This document shows, piece after piece, positions 43,960 to 56,599 of a stretch of DNA of 64,000 bases; within the stretch, counting starts at the first letter, position 1, and each line of letters opens with the position of its first letter. The stretch spans positions 315,001 to 379,000 of the forward strand of contig JAOTOM010004664.1 in assembly GCA_034440615.1 (NCBI GenBank), written 5' to 3'. The position numbers and the translations under genes are program-made. This DNA comes from Ashinkailepas kermadecensis. Its lineage: Eukaryota; Arthropoda; Thecostraca; Neolepadidae. The notes beneath the pieces are model-generated. The model had not been told where the DNA came from. It saw only the letters and a program-made list of their open reading frames with translations, and searched no databases.

Positions 43960-44821
43960 TTCGTTTAGGGTTGGACCAGGGTTGGATTTATGTCTTGGAA
44001 TTATCGAATTGGTGAGGAAAACGATGTGGCATTACATGTTGGCATGTAGCGGAGGACTTTGAGGACTTTTCTTCGAATCTGAATCCTGAATTTTGAGAGG
44101 AAAACTGTGTAGCATTCCATGTTGGAGAATATTTTGTGTCGTTCTGTCAGCAAAAACTCCTTTTGTACTGTTTACGGTAATGATCCGTGTTAGCATGTTT
44201 CGAATTTATCTTTTGTTGAAGAAAAGGAGTGCATAATTTCTCGGAGATAATAATATTCTGGGCGGCCAGCACCCAAGACAAGCAATGTTTCTAATAGTTG
44301 TCCTGACCCTCATAGACGAAACTCCACCTACGCAAACATACACAAGATCCACTTTAACAGCGCCGGATATTAGGTAGTTACGTACACACCAAAACCAGCT
44401 TTGGAAACAAACTGTGCCAGAAAACGGAACTGTTGCGTCGGGTTCAATCTCTGGACGGGGACGAGATAATTCGTAGGTGATAGGGCTTACAACGGGAATG
44501 TTAGAGCCTATCGATTTTTCCTCGCGTGGTAGCGTTTTTTTTTCAGCCCCACTGCCTATCCCCTCGATCATAACCAATCAATTGCTTCGGTACGCTTCTG
44601 ATACATGCACTGAAACAAGATGAGCATGTATATGTCTGAATGGTTAGGAAAGGAAAATTAACTGGCTATGTTAAGAAGCAAAACGCCCTGATGATAAATA
44701 TAATATATGCTCGATGATAATACGATACAGTAAGTTGCCATTATGACTGGATATATTTTTCAAGTTCCTGTCACCTACGTTCGTGGCCGAGTAGCAGGAA
44801 TTGCACCTCTGGGTGAACTGC
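43960..44821. other. Intergenic, nothing recognised
   Basis: Only short ORFs without domains. Confidence 0.45.
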
Positions 44822-45001
44822 CAATCGTCCACGCTACCTCAGCTGGGGCGGAATGCTATAGGTGGTGAGTTGTCAATCGTCCACGCTACCTCAGCTGGGG
44901 CGGAATGCTATAGGTGGTGAGTTGTCAATCGTCCACGCTACCTCAGCTGGGGCGGAATGCTATAGGTGGTGAGTTGCCAATCGTCCACGCTACCTCAGCT
45001 G
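44822..45001. repeat. 52-bp tandem repeat, 3.5 units
   Basis: CAATCGTCCACGCTACCTCA starts at 44822, 44874, 44926 and 44978, an exact 52-bp period with almost no divergence. Confidence 0.96.
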
Positions 45002-45154
45002 CCACATGTTAACGATGGTGAGAGACAGCGATTGGTGGCGCAGACGTATTTATTACGGCAAGCTGAGGATAGGCGCGCATACACTGTCAGCATCTGCTTC
45101 ACCAACACAAAGTGCTAGTGTGAGGACACGAGATGTCGGCTGTCACATCAACTG

Positions 45155-45265
45155 TGCTCATGTCACACCTGTCACACCCGTCACACCAATCACACATATT
45201 ACACCTATCACACCTGTCACACCTGTCACAACTGTCACATCAACTGTGCTCATGTCACACCTGCC
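45155..45265. repeat. 9-bp tandem repeat
   Basis: TCACACCTG with variants (TCACACCCG, TCACACATA) for about ten units. Confidence 0.85.
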
Positions 45266-46087
45266 AGCGTGGTGCCTGCGAGCTGACACTGACGATCGGC
45301 GGAAATGTCTTCCCATGTGACCTCGGCGGGAACCAAGCTAGGAGTCTCGCACTCTGCTTCGACCGCAGCTTGTCTCAAATTTCGGACATTTCGGCGCTGC
45401 TTCGGCCGCACCAACACCAGCGCAGGAAATGGGACTACAAGTGACGTCACACACCCAAGTGAAATAGAGAGGGTTGTTGCGCTACTCGCCTGGATAAAGT
45501 GTGAACAAATAGCGTACCGCTATTCGCTAGCATTCAATTGTGACGATACGAAGCAGGTGGGACGGGTATCCATCATTGCTGGCAGATATCAGCCGTAGTA
45601 TGGTATCAGGCTGTTCCCCATTCCTCGCCCACCCTTTCCTTTCTCACAAGTCTGAAATATTGCTTGCTTCCTCGTGCCGAGCATATTCAAATTGGAGCAC
45701 ATCTTCCCACTTGGCGTTTGGACACCAACGTTTTATTTGTCCTTTTATTTTGTGCGTTGGCGATCTCCATAATTCACATGTTCATGCTAAGCTACCAAGC
45801 AAAAGCCCGTCCGTTCCTTCAGTCTGCCTGTGAAGATTATGGTGCCGTTTTGAACCGCGTCTTGACATGCCAATGCCACACATAAATCAGTATGTATGTT
45901 CCGAAGCCTGGTCTCGGGTTATGAACACTGCACCTGTGGTCTGCAGTCGCGGCAAGCAGATGGTGACCTCCGGTGTGGACGCATCTAGCATGCTGAGGCT
46001 ACATCTAGCATACAGGCGAGCGACATGCCCTCGCTGTTGTAGCGGTACTCTCACGAGGAGAGCTTCGCCACCTCCGATCATCAGCGG
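45266..46087. other. 3' flank of the lectin-like gene, nothing else recognised
   Basis: This should include the 3' UTR of the minus-strand gene. No clear polyadenylation signal was chosen. Confidence 0.4.
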
Positions 46088-47241
46088 TCACAGATCGTAC
46101 AGCCGGATGCCGTACACGGCAGGATCGCCTTCGATGGAGACTCTGCTGTCGTAACGCAGGTGCACGAAGCGGCCGTAGGAGGTGGAGTCGCAGATCAGTC
46201 GCCGACTTCGTGTGGGCGGCGCCGCCATCGCGGCTTCCGCCACCGCACACTCCTTCTCCTCGCCGAGCACCAGCGACACGTAGATGCGGATCTGGCCGGT
46301 AGCCGTTCGGGCCGCGCCGGTGTAGCGCACCTCCTTCACGTCGTACACGGCGTTCAGGTGGCCGATCATGTGCCGGTCCTCCCTCTGCCAGACGGCGGGC
46401 ACGGCCGAGCCGAGGTACTCGCAAACGGACGCCATCTTCACGGTGCAGTGTATGTCGTGAAAACGGTAGTTTTCGGCCACGTTGACGTAGTTACAAGGTG
46501 TAGCGATGCCGGACGGCTCGTCCACGTTCCAGTCGAACTGCGTCACCACCCGGCTGTTGCTGGAGACGTAGGCCGGCCGGCCGGCGTTGCCAGCATTGAG
46601 TATGATGTCGACGCCGACCAGCACGCCCTTTTTCGACAACTTGTCATTCTGCGGTAGAACTCCGACTGTGATGTTCAGCAGGCCGAACACCGCCAGGATG
46701 TCGTCCGGACTGTGGGCGGGGTACAGGACCGAGTCGAGTCGGCGGCAGTTTCGGGCGGCGTCGCTGGGAGTCATTGCTTCTCTGATGAAGGCAAACCTGC
46801 GGCGACCTGGTGCGTCGTTTAGGACGCGAAACTGAGCCGCAGGCTCACCTTCCGAGTGGGGGAACCTCCTGGCGCGGACCGACATTCCCTGGGCGCCCGC
46901 GCTGTCCGAGTACGACTTGAGGCGCGCGAACAGCGAGCAGTCGCCTTCCGCCAGTGTGGTGGTGTTGATGACCAGACAGCTTGGCGTCGCGAGGCACTTC
47001 CGCTCGCACTCTGCCGGCGGAGTTTGTGGCACGCTAGCGAGCAGGCTGCCAGGATCCGGCACTCCGGTCGACATGTCGTCGAAGATCCGTGCGAGTTCGC
47101 CGTCTGCCGGAAGGCACGTGTCGAAGCGAAGCTGGAATCCATAGTCGCAGGCGCACCGTCCTTGACGGCACCAGGCGGGACCGTTGACGCCGTGACAGTC
47201 CGTCCAGCGCCGGCAGGTCTCTTTTGCCATTCCTGCGCAAG
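46088..47241 (-). CDS. Secreted PAN / C-type-lectin-like protein, 3' exon
   Basis: An open minus-strand exon of about 384 codons ends at TGA (46088-46090). Numbering from an in-frame ATG at 47248, Cys-rich EB/EGF-like sequence comes first (C12-C45, WCRQGRCACDYGF), then a PAN/apple-like segment (C81, C85, C91, C104). A C-type-lectin-like domain follows (C168, FDWNVDEPSG at 238-247, C252, C268, C276), with a C-terminal part (YGRFVHLRYDS...IRLYDL) like the end of an F5/8C or fucolectin domain. The lectin motif has DEP rather than a classic EPN or QPD, so sugar specificity is unclear. An in-frame TGA lies just upstream of that ATG, and an acceptor-like TTGCGCAG sits at 47242-47249, so the exon probably starts at 47241. 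Codon use is GC-rich and undamaged, unlike the neighbouring transposons, which suggests a living host gene. Confidence 0.75.
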
Positions 47242-47249
47242 TCGGCATT

Positions 47250-48167
47250 GCCGGTCAGTACAGTTCTGTGGCCGCAAATCCATACAGTGGGGAAAAATAC
47301 CTGCCCTTCATTCCGCCGTCCGTTCATCATATTTCCGTGCTGGAATTAACGTCCCGCTACTGAACGCTATAGTGAATTTGTTTTCTACAAATATAAACAA
47401 CAAGCAAAATCATAGGTCTAACTGAGCATCTAAGGTATTTTTCACTAGAACTGTCTTTTTGCTTTCTAGACGTGCCTAATTTAAGCACACCAAACACTAC
47501 TTGACCACGTTCAAACTTTCAAATGTTTATTGATACGATGGCACATTTTGTTCCTACCCAAATTTGTGTTGATCCTTAGGCTCGGTGACTGCGAGAGAGA
47601 TCAACGCCAAATATATCCAAAACAGGCCTATCATGTTCACATTAGAGATGCTACTTTAGGCAAACATTTAACTTGAGATCACACCAGTCCAACAAATATA
47701 GATGTAGGACCAGGCTTTAAATGTAAACCAAGGACCATCGGGCCCTGCAAAGCTGGGCTTAGGTCCAGCCCCTGGACCGGGCCCATTCAATTTGGCCTGG
47801 CTTTTGAAACAATCGTTTTGGGGTAAACAACTTGTAGGACAGAATAGTAATATGGTATAGGAAATTCGGTGTTAAAGTGAACATTATATTTATTTTGAAG
47901 TGTGCTACGAAACACTTGCTATTTGCACATTTTTTTCGATCATAAATAAACGTTATAAAATTGGTAGGCCACTCAGATATATTCTATCGCTGAAGGAAAT
48001 GGTGTAGTCTTAATACTCACAACATACCTCCATAATGCTTCAACTTTCATCTCACCGACTATTTGCATATATAAATCATAGACGTTGTGAGAAAAATGCC
48101 AATTTGTGTCGAAAATTAGTTCGCCGCCTACCTACTTACGACACATGGTGAAGACGGTGCTGACTCC

Positions 48168-48199
<32 letters not shown>

Positions 48200-48984
48200 T
48201 TTGGTCTCCAGGGCGCGTCGACTTCATTGGTCATATAGCGCCCATGCTGACTTAGTTCAAAGCAGACGATCACCGAAATTGGGAACGGTGGACCATAACA
48301 GCCGACGGAAGACGGGACTTGGCTGCTACGTGACCACAGGGAAAAATTTAAAGAAGTCACTCCTTTCCAAATGAACAAATGAACAAAACAATTGTGGGGC
48401 AGTATCGCCTGACCACCACAGTCTGCATGCATTCATACAAAATAATCCATGTCCTCCAGTAAGAACGGGAAGCTGGGGGTGATGCTCCTGCCCCTGTTTG
48501 GACTAGTTCAACATCATCCCTCTTGCAGAAATTGGGATTGGTCGCCCGATTTTGAACCGTTCCGACATCGGTGCATCAAAAATTGTATGCTGTGTGTTTG
48601 AATTGTCCAAGTCGTCCCCTCTCCGAGAGTCTTGGACCAGGCACCTCACCGAAAGTGTGGAGTAGGAAGTTCTCAAATGGGCAGCTCGGCCACCATTCGG
48701 CCAGTGTCACGTCCACATGCGCTGAATGTGGAATGTGTGTGCTCCCTGAACTCTGACAACAACGATCACGAACAATGATTCGATACACTTGCGACACTAC
48801 AACTTGGTGGGTGGAGCTCTGGAGTCTGGACTTTGGTGATCAGCTGCATGTGGGTAGCGGAGGCTGTACAGGTGGGTGGCGGAGGCTGTACAGCTTCGCC
48901 ATGTCGCTGTTGCTCTTGACCAGGAGGAGCTGGTCCAGGTTGTCCGGAGTGAGGTTGGTACGGTGACCATCGCTTATGCCCCTC
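47250..48984. other. Intronic or intergenic, one short TTAG microsatellite
   Basis: GTTA/TTAG repeats at 48169-48199. Otherwise no gene was recognised. Confidence 0.5.
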
Positions 48985-50155
48985 ACCTGGAGCCCGCAAG
49001 ATTATGCACCCCTCATCTGGAGCCCGGCAGTGCATGTACTGGGGCTCACCAATGCAGTACAATTCACTTAAAGCCCACCAGTATATGTGGCCCCTCACCT
49101 GAAGTCTGGCGTGGTCTGTACCCCCTCACCTTGAGCCCGGCGGTGTATGTACCCCTCATCTGGGACCAGGTGGTGTCTGTGCACTTCATCTTGAGCCAGT
49201 CTGTGTCTGTAGCAACTCACCTGGAACCTGACGGTGTATGTACCCCTCACCAGGCGGTATCTGTACCTTTTACCTGGCTCCCGACGGCGTCTGTGCCCCT
49301 CACCTGGAGCCCGGCGGTGTATGTACCCCTCATCTTGAACCAGGTGGTGTCTGTACCACTCACCAGGCGGTGTCTGCACTTTTTACCTGGAGCCCGTCGG
49401 TATCTGTACCCCTCACCTGGAGCCTGACGGTGCATGCACCCCTCGTCTGGGGCCCGCTGGTGTCTGTACCCATCACCTGGAGCCCGGTGGTTTACATACT
49501 CCTCACCTGGAGCCCGGTGCTGTATGTACCCCTCACCTGGTGCCCGGCGATGTCTGTACCCCTTACCTGGAGCCCGGTGGTGTCCGTACCCCTCACCAGG
49601 CGGTGTCTGTACCCCTCACCAGACGGTGTCTGTACCCCTCACCTGGCGGCGTCTGTACCCTTTACCTGGAGCCCGGCGGTGTCTGTACTCACTCACCTGG
49701 AGACTGGCGGTGTCTGTACCCCTCAGCTGGAGCCCGGCGGTGTCTGTACCCCTCACCAGGCGGTCTATGTACCCCTTACCTGGAGCCCGTCGGTGTCTGT
49801 ACCCCTCATCTGGAGCCCGGCGGTGTCTGTATCCATCACCTGGCGGTGTCTGTACCTTTTACCTGGAGCCCGGCGGCGTCCGTACCCCTCACCTGGAGGC
49901 TGACGGTGTATGTACCGCTCACCAGGAGCACGGCGGTGTCTGTACCTTTTACCTGGAGCCTGGCGGTGTCTGTACTTACTCACCTGGAGCCTGACGGTGT
50001 CTGTACCCCTCACCTAGAGCCTGACGGTGTATGTACCGCTCACCTGGAGCCCGGCGGTGCATGTACCCCTTACCTGGAACCTGGCGGTGTCTGTACCTAC
50101 TCACCTGGAGACTGACGGTGTCCGTACCCCTCACCTGGAGCCCGGCGGTGCGCCA
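48985..50155. repeat. 30-bp minisatellite, about 39 units
   Basis: The unit is CTGTACCCCTCACCTGGAGC then CCGGCGGTGT, with drift at the left end. The 30-bp length keeps all frames open, giving proline/valine-rich pseudo-ORFs on both strands. Confidence 0.95.
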
Positions 50156-50482
50156 ACTGCCACGACTGGTTTGCCGTTGTCTCGGTGTTGCTCAGAGTGG
50201 GATGGTGAGGTGAGATGCGACACTGGCGCAAACTGGAACTGTAGGCCACGCCCCTACAGCGGGGGTCTGCATGGCACAGATTGTCGCACAGGCCTGTGAT
50301 TGAAAGGCGTCCTGGTCACCAGGGAGAAGTTGACCTGCGGACGTGGTGGAGAACAAAAAGCTCCCCTTGCCAGTGCGAGCGCGACTCAGAACGGTGATCA
50401 GCGGAGCCGCAATTGTTACTTGATGTCAAACTGAACAAACGGCAGCCCGCTGACCGTCGCGACGAAGTTGTATAACTTAGTA
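50156..50482. other. Nothing recognised
   Basis: Moderately GC-rich and no supported feature. Confidence 0.4.
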
Positions 50483-50519
50483 TATATATATATATATATG
50501 ATATAGTATAGTATATACT

Positions 50520-50594
<75 letters not shown>

Positions 50595-50636
50595 AGTATA
50601 TAAATGTATATATATATATATACACACCTTTATATA
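50483..50636. repeat. (TA)n microsatellite
   Basis: Alternating TA with small interruptions. Confidence 0.95.
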
Positions 50637-50639
50637 CTA

Positions 50640-51223
50640 TATAAGCATATGTATTGGCGTCCCCTCCGGCATAGTTAAGAGGCGTATACTTTTAGTACGC
50701 CTTGTCGACAAGAGTACTAATAATTTCCGAATACATGTACATATAACGTACCACCCAGCAACAAGCTTATGCTTAGCTGGATGGAGTTGTGGGAGGAGCC
50801 TAAGTAAAACAAAAAGCATTTCAAATTAGGAGTGCCGACTACCATCTCGTCACAACCAGCTACTAACATTATAGTTTAGGCCTTTACTTCTTTTTGGGAT
50901 GGATCTAGGGCCAGTCATATGCCTCCTTTGAGTATGACTACTTCGGGCATTCTTTATTGCTAGTTGTATTGCTCTAACACTGGGTGCTTTTATGCTCGTT
51001 TATTTGTTTTCCATCTCTTAGCTGGGAGTGCCGCGACTTTACTGTTTATTTTATGGTGTTAACGTAAGGTGCTTGCAGTCGTTGGGTAAGGGGAGGGGGC
51101 ACTGCTGGTGACCTGATCTTGGGTGGCGGACCGTATAAAAATATTGAAAACAAAACAAAAATAACGTCACGTGATTTTTTTTCTTTAAAAGACAAACAAA
51201 CATTTAATCCGAGTTCTTATTGG
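50640..51223. other. Intergenic, nothing recognised
   Basis: No supported feature. Confidence 0.45.
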
Positions 51224-51523
51224 GGTGGCTTTATGAACCAGGGTCCTATTGCTAAGCAGAGCTTGTTGCGGGAAGCCTGGCCCCACCACCCGATCCACGA
51301 ATTCCAGTTCAACGGCAGAATTTTGACCGAAAGTTTAACGTGCCGTCAGTGCACCGACACGGCCGCCCGGTAGCTCGTCCCCGGCCTTATCGGGCTAGCT
51401 GCGAACTGACCCTACCAGTCGGGGGCTAAATGCGAGCGCGCGAAGCGACTCGAACCCTGCGTTGCCAGGGCAGAGGAGACCAGAGCAGGCCAGCTCTCTA
51501 ACCAACTGAGCTACCGGGGCGGC
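51224..51523 (-). mobile_element. tRNA-derived SINE, copy 1
   Basis: The reverse complement begins GCCGCCCCGGTAGCTCAGTT (A-box GTAGCTCAGTTGG) and has B-box GGTTCGAGTCG about 50 nt on. It continues with CGCGCGCTCGCATTTAGCC, GGCCGGGGACGAGCTACCGG-like and AACTGGAATTC, and ends CCACCCCA. The element at 55519-55822 aligns along its whole length on the other strand, giving two independent copies with matching ends. Confidence 0.85.
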
Positions 51524-51529
51524 AAAATG

Positions 51530-53317
51530 GAGGCAGACATCGGTGGTTTTCGACATTTGGCCAGGCTTGGGGTCACCGGCACCGCATGGTGTGCGTGCAT
51601 GGTTGGTGTGCGTGTTGGTGTGCGTGTTGGCGTGCTTGTTACCAAGGGCAGAACAGCGCCTTATGGCTTCGGTGATGAATACTAGGTGAGGGCACGTAAA
51701 ATACTCTACTAAATACTTGCAAGAGTTCGAACGGCAAATAGTATTCTCTAAATGCTTAGTACAAATGGACCAATCCAACAAGAATAATGCGTCAGGGCCC
51801 ATTTGACAAGGCAACAGGGCCCATTTGACGCTGGAGGATCCTCTTGAAGCTCCAGGGGACCTTGAGGCTGGTGGAACAGATTGGAGTAACCCCCGCTGGG
51901 CCGGTTCCACGGCTGTTGTGTGTTCATACTCTAATTTCATTTGTCGCAAGGTAGCTGCTGAATGGGCAGGAGCAGGGACACGAAGTGCTTAAAAGCTTGT
52001 GATGCATATGTTTTGCATACTTCGTTAAAAAAAAATTTGGATGCAGGTCGTCGAAGGTCATTGACCGGGTACGTGTAAAATTGAGTGACGTTGCAGAATA
52101 ATACAAGTGCTTCCAGTCAGAGTAGTTGCAACATATCAGCACCAAACTGAGAGCATGCTGTCCTTCCATCAAGACGAACAACCTGTTATCTGGAAATGCT
52201 AAGTGAAGTCAAGGTTACTGACCTTAAGTCCGATCAAGGTCCGGCTTTTGACGGTATTGAGTGGGAAAAATTTAACAAACTCACGCAGAAGTTACCAAGG
52301 GCATGCAATAAGCAATGTGTGTAATATTGTATCAAACTAATATAACATGAAATGTTGTATCGTATCTTATCGACGCCAGGCCACGACAAGCATCTTGTAC
52401 AGTCTGCACGATGGCATCTTATACAGAATGTTACTTGTCCTCGCCAAGTGATATCTGAATGCGGTTGCAGCGCCGCCAAAGTCGTGCCACATGACATCGG
52501 ATTGTTAGCGAATTTCCTGGGCTGACATGACCTCGTGTGATCTAACCTTATTTGAAATGACTGGACCGCCAGTCTTTGGACTACCGTTCCAAGCAGTGTA
52601 CGTTTAGGCGAAGGTTGAAGAGATCGCTTTGTCACATGCATTGTCCCAGCGTAACCTATGACAATGCCTATGCATGCATTGTCCCGTAGCCTATGGCCAA
52701 GACGCGAAATTAACAGATGAATAGACTACAAAGATGTTCATATCATATCATTCCATATCAGTTATTGGAATAAAGCTGTAGTAAGCTTCAAATGTGAAAA
52801 TCCGGGATGTTCAAGTGTGCAATTAGTTGTCCTGACCACAGGGTTTCGGATAGTAATGAAATCAAAACAGTTTTCTTGACCGTTTCTGTTGTAAGTACCC
52901 GAGGCATACATCATCATATTTTTCAGGTCGTTCCGCAAGACATATAAATATTATGACGCGTAACTTCAGCATGGCCGAAAAAAAGGCCTTTAGTGTACAG
53001 AAACGCATCCTGATTCCTTTTCCACCAGAAAATGTGGCAAGAAGAGGCAAAAAACTTGACTTGAATTAGTAAAATGTTCCCACCGAACCACGACACGAAA
53101 CATTGTATGACAAGTATGGCACAAGAACATCATATGGTAGCAATAATACAAACGTAATGGGCTTGGCAAAAGCCACATATTCCGCAGAAACGCACGAAAT
53201 GAGATGAATGCTGCGAATGCGCAATGCGGGTTTACACGTGGACGAATGTTGACGTGGTGACGACTGGGCGATACTGACTACGATGCGTGCAATTGGAAAA
53301 GTTAACACTTATTAGCA
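51530..53317. other. Intergenic; a dispersed-repeat copy at about 51930-52170
   Basis: The stretch near 51960-52060 matches the repeat also seen at 23.6 and 36.7 kb. No gene was recognised in the rest. Confidence 0.45.
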
Positions 53318-53845
53318 GTCAGTGGCGCACCCGAAATTTTATACAGGTGCCCCCCCCCAAAAAAAAGGTATGAAATAGAGACGGTCTGCGGCGCGAGAAG
53401 AGCGCCGAAAATGTTGGGTTTTGCATGGTGCTTTGTTAACAAGGGGAGGGGGCCAAGCTCCCTTGGCTGTGCCCCTGATTGTTGGTTGTTTGTAGGTACA
53501 GGTGAGTTCAAGTGCGAGTTGACTTATCAAGAGATGCCAGAAAAAATTGAAAAAGGGGGGATTAAATCCCGTGACTCGGAAATGATGGTCGCTGGCTCGG
53601 GCTCCCTCAACATAAAATTATGTTGGTATTAATTGCTTTAATTTACAACATGAAACCCTTTAGAAAATGTTGGGTGAAATTCGGCCAGTTAAAATAGGGG
53701 TAGGAAAAGTTTGAGTGCAATCCAAATCTGCTTCCAGTCCCCCTGACCAAAATCCTAGATGCACCATTATGCGGCAGGGTTGGGTCGGCGCCGAAAGTTC
53801 CCCCCCCCAAAAAAAAACTGGTGGGTTACATAGATCCGCCTGCAT
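53318..53845. repeat. hAT-like terminus fragments
   Basis: CAGTGGCGCACCCGAAATTT at 53319 looks like a left hAT terminus. GGTGGGTTACATAGATCCGC near 53821-53840 resembles the right end of the hAT element at 58.2-59.4 kb. No matching 8-bp duplication was found, so this may be two unrelated fragments. Confidence 0.4.
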
Positions 53846-54421
53846 GCGTGCAGTCTTCTAACCTACGCTATTTTATGGTGAACATAGTCTTGTCAAGTTG
53901 TGTGAAGCTTTGTCCATGCTAGTTTCAGCATGAACAGAGCATACAATAGGCACGCCTACTACCAATAAGTGAAATAAGACACCGACACATGTACAAAATA
54001 AGCATGTATAAATATGTACCATGTTCATTTGCAAATGATTCAGAAAAGCAGCAATGAACCTCGGCAGTTGCCTGGTTATGTCCACTTGTCGTACCAGACA
54101 TACAATGATTGCATTACATGTAAGCACTTCACGCTAAAGATATCCGTTTGTTTCATTTCAGTGCAATTGACATGCATATGCCTTGCAGTGCTATTTAGCC
54201 ACCACCTAGTAAATGAAGCCGATAAGTGCACGCTCCTAAGTGAAGCATAGCATAGTGTACGGATCTATTCTACCTGTCAACTTTTCATTTAGTTTCTGTT
54301 TTAAACACAGCAATCCTCTTTTGACCAATCTTTCCTACCGAGCCCCATGACGCTCACTACTTTCCCCGACAACGTCTGGTCTGTTGCCGACTGCGTCGTC
54401 TTTGAGTACACTACGGTATGC
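53846..54421. other. Intergenic, nothing recognised
   Basis: No supported feature. A CAGTGGTGTAGCCAG hAT-like terminus starts at 54420 without a partner. Confidence 0.4.
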
Positions 54422-54549
54422 AGTGGTGTAGCCAGTACTTCCCTTAGGGGAGGCAAACATCTGAACAGGGCCCCCATTTTTCGAAACCCATCGAATTTCG
54501 ATCACTCTATTTTCGAAGGACCCCGATGCAGGCATGCATACCCCACCCC

Positions 54550-54650
54550 ACACACAAACACATACACACATATATATATATATATCCATATATATATATA
54601 TATATAAAATATATCTATATATGTATATATATATATATATATGGATATAT
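54550..54650. repeat. (CA)n / (TA)n compound microsatellite
   Basis: ACACACA words lead into TA tracts broken by CCATA, AAAATATATC and GGATA. Confidence 0.9.
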
Positions 54651-55518
54651 ACGGAAAAGATAATGAAATGCGTGGGGAAATCAGGCACTCAGCGCTGGCA
54701 TGGCTAATGTGGGACTAACACTAATTAAAGTCGAACAGTACGGTAAACACCAGAAAGAAAAACAAACCATTTAGCTGCCGACAACAACCAAGAAACGAAA
54801 ACCTATGACGGAAAGTAAAGGGACATTAACATGTATCTAATGAAGGCGGAAGTTGTATTACCTGGAGTAAAAATACGAGTGCTCATCTCCATGGACACAA
54901 TAACTTCGTTCTGTTACCCGCTACGTTGATATATATTTGAATACGGAGGATGTTCATGGTAGGGGTGGGACCCACATTGTTACGCCTGTACATACGCAGT
55001 ATATTACATTTACATGAGTGTGCAAGCACAAAATATTTGTTGATTAGTGCGTCACATTGTGTTTGGTAACTTTGCTTCACATTCTGCATCGACCGAGCCG
55101 AGCATTGTATTGTGCAGGATCGTGGCTGGAAAACAGAAGAGAGTTTTTCTTTGGTGGACTGTTCAATGCTGCAGCAAAAGAGTAAATCCGTTTTCCAAAT
55201 CGCATTCGTTATTTTCGCCAAACACCAGCCGACCTGGTCCGATATCCATGCCAAACACCATCCTTCTCGGTCCGATGTCCCTACCAAACACCATCCGACC
55301 TGGCCCGATATACCTGCCAAGCGGATATCTGTACGAATGTCACAACCTTGTTATGCCCTAGATCCACGCGTAGAAACGCATCGATAGAACTATGTTTTTA
55401 TCGGTGCCACTGCTTTTCTTTGTAAAGAACTTATAAACCAAACCGCAGATGTAAGCATCGGGTGCAGTTCTCAGAATGAGCTTTCGCCTGCGCTCCACCG
55501 GTTGGATATTCTAAAATT
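54651..55518. other. Intergenic, one 33-bp tandem repeat
   Basis: A 33-bp unit with the core CCGACCTGGTCCGATATCCA then TGCCAAACACCAT repeats about three times at 55218-55325. Nothing else was recognised. Confidence 0.6.
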
Positions 55519-55822
55519 GTCCGCCCCAGTAGCTGGGTTGGTTAGAGCGCCGGCCTGCACTGGTCTCCCCTGGCCTGGCAAAATGGGGTTGGAGTCGTTT
55601 CGCGCGCTCGCATTAGCCTCCGGGTGGGACGGTCAGTTGAAAACTGGCCCGATAAGGCCGGGGACGAGCTACCGGAGTGCCCGTGTCGGTGCATTGACGG
55701 CACGTTAAACTCCCGGTCAAAATTATGCCGTTGAACTGGAATACATTCATTGGATGGTGGGGGCCAGGGTTCACGCAATAAGCCCTGCTTATCAATAGGG
55801 CCCTAGTTAATAAAACCACCCG
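55519..55822 (+). mobile_element. tRNA-derived SINE, copy 2
   Basis: Plus-strand counterpart of 51224-51523. The head is CCGCCCCAGTAGCTGGGTTG and the B-box region is GGTTGGAGTCG. The body includes GATAAGGCCGGGGACGAGCT and the tail ends TAATAAAACCACCC. Differences between the copies are spread evenly, as expected for separate insertions. Confidence 0.85.
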
Positions 55823-56007
55823 AGCAAGAATTCGGACTAAATTTCTTTAACAAAGGAAATGGTTCCGTCAAATGAAGCACGAATGAATGTACATTTATAA
55901 TGAATGAATCATGAATGAGAGAAGAGCACAAATAATCACATACGGTTTGTCCGATTCCTTGCAACATCTTGCACGATTGCTTACTTTGAATGATCGCCAG
56001 CACTTAC

Positions 56008-56170
56008 AAATAGGGACGTTGTCCAGCACGCGACTGCAGTTGCTCTTCTTCAGAGTTGCATCACTTGAGGTGTAGCTGGAGATGGTGGCATCCCAGGAGG
56101 TCCTGTCCGCCGCGCAGCCTAGCACGAGACCGAGCGGGAGCAGGACACTGAGGACACGGTACAGGGACAT
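56008..56170 (-). CDS. Signal-peptide first exon of a secreted protein
   Basis: The ATG at 56168-56170 opens MSLYRVLSVLLPLGLVLGCA, a short basic start and hydrophobic core typical of a signal peptide, cleaved around GCA/ADR. A polar Ser/Thr-rich stretch (DRTSWDATISSYTSSDATLK) follows. The donor TTT|GTAAGT ends the exon at 56008 in phase 1. It is on the same strand as the lectin-like exon 9 kb downstream and could be the first exon of that gene. Direct splicing to 47241 would create a TGA, so at least one intermediate exon would be needed. Confidence 0.55.
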
Positions 56171-56446
56171 CTGGCCCGACTCGCCGGAGCGCGCCGCGCC
56201 GTCGGCGAGGAGAAACGGTCGACAGTGGATTCGGGGGAGAAGGTGACGAGCGAGGCGCCTGACGCCGACAGGGCAGACCCGCAGCCGGCCGGCCACAGTC
56301 GCGCCGGCAGCTGGCGGTGCTTGGGATTGGGAGGAGGCGGGTCTGCTGCGACGTCCGGTCGGTGGTGAACGTCCGATGGACGGGACGGTCGCACGTCCGC
56401 CGTCGGCTCCACGGAAGAGCCGCGTGTGTCGCGTCGCCGATCGAAA

Positions 56447-56457
56447 GGCCTTTTATG
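56447..56457 (-). promoter_or_regulatory. TATA-like box upstream of the signal-peptide exon
   Basis: The minus strand reads CATAAAAGGCC about 280 nt upstream of the ATG at 56170, in a CpG-rich stretch (56170-56450). A TATA box there would place transcription start near 56420. Plausible only. Confidence 0.3.
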
Positions 56458-56599
56458 TGCGACTGGATAGCCCGGGCGACGGCGTGTTGTCGGTTACCGC
56501 TGTGGAGCTTCCAGTGGCCGCAGTCGCAACGAAAGCAAACCGACATTGCCGTCACCGTCAGGCCGAACATCTTGATATACGTGTGACATCGGCTCGGTC

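Noticed and set aside
46160..47425. Plus-strand ORFs of 165 and 189 codons
   Set aside because: They are antisense shadows of the lectin-like exon, GC-rich and without domains.
48876..50115. Several overlapping 180-220-codon ORFs with CTPHLEPGGV-like repeats
   Set aside because: They are translation of a 30-bp minisatellite in all three frames.
53318..53845. A complete hAT element between two hAT-like ends
   Set aside because: The two ends are not inverted copies of each other and no 8-bp flanking duplication was found.
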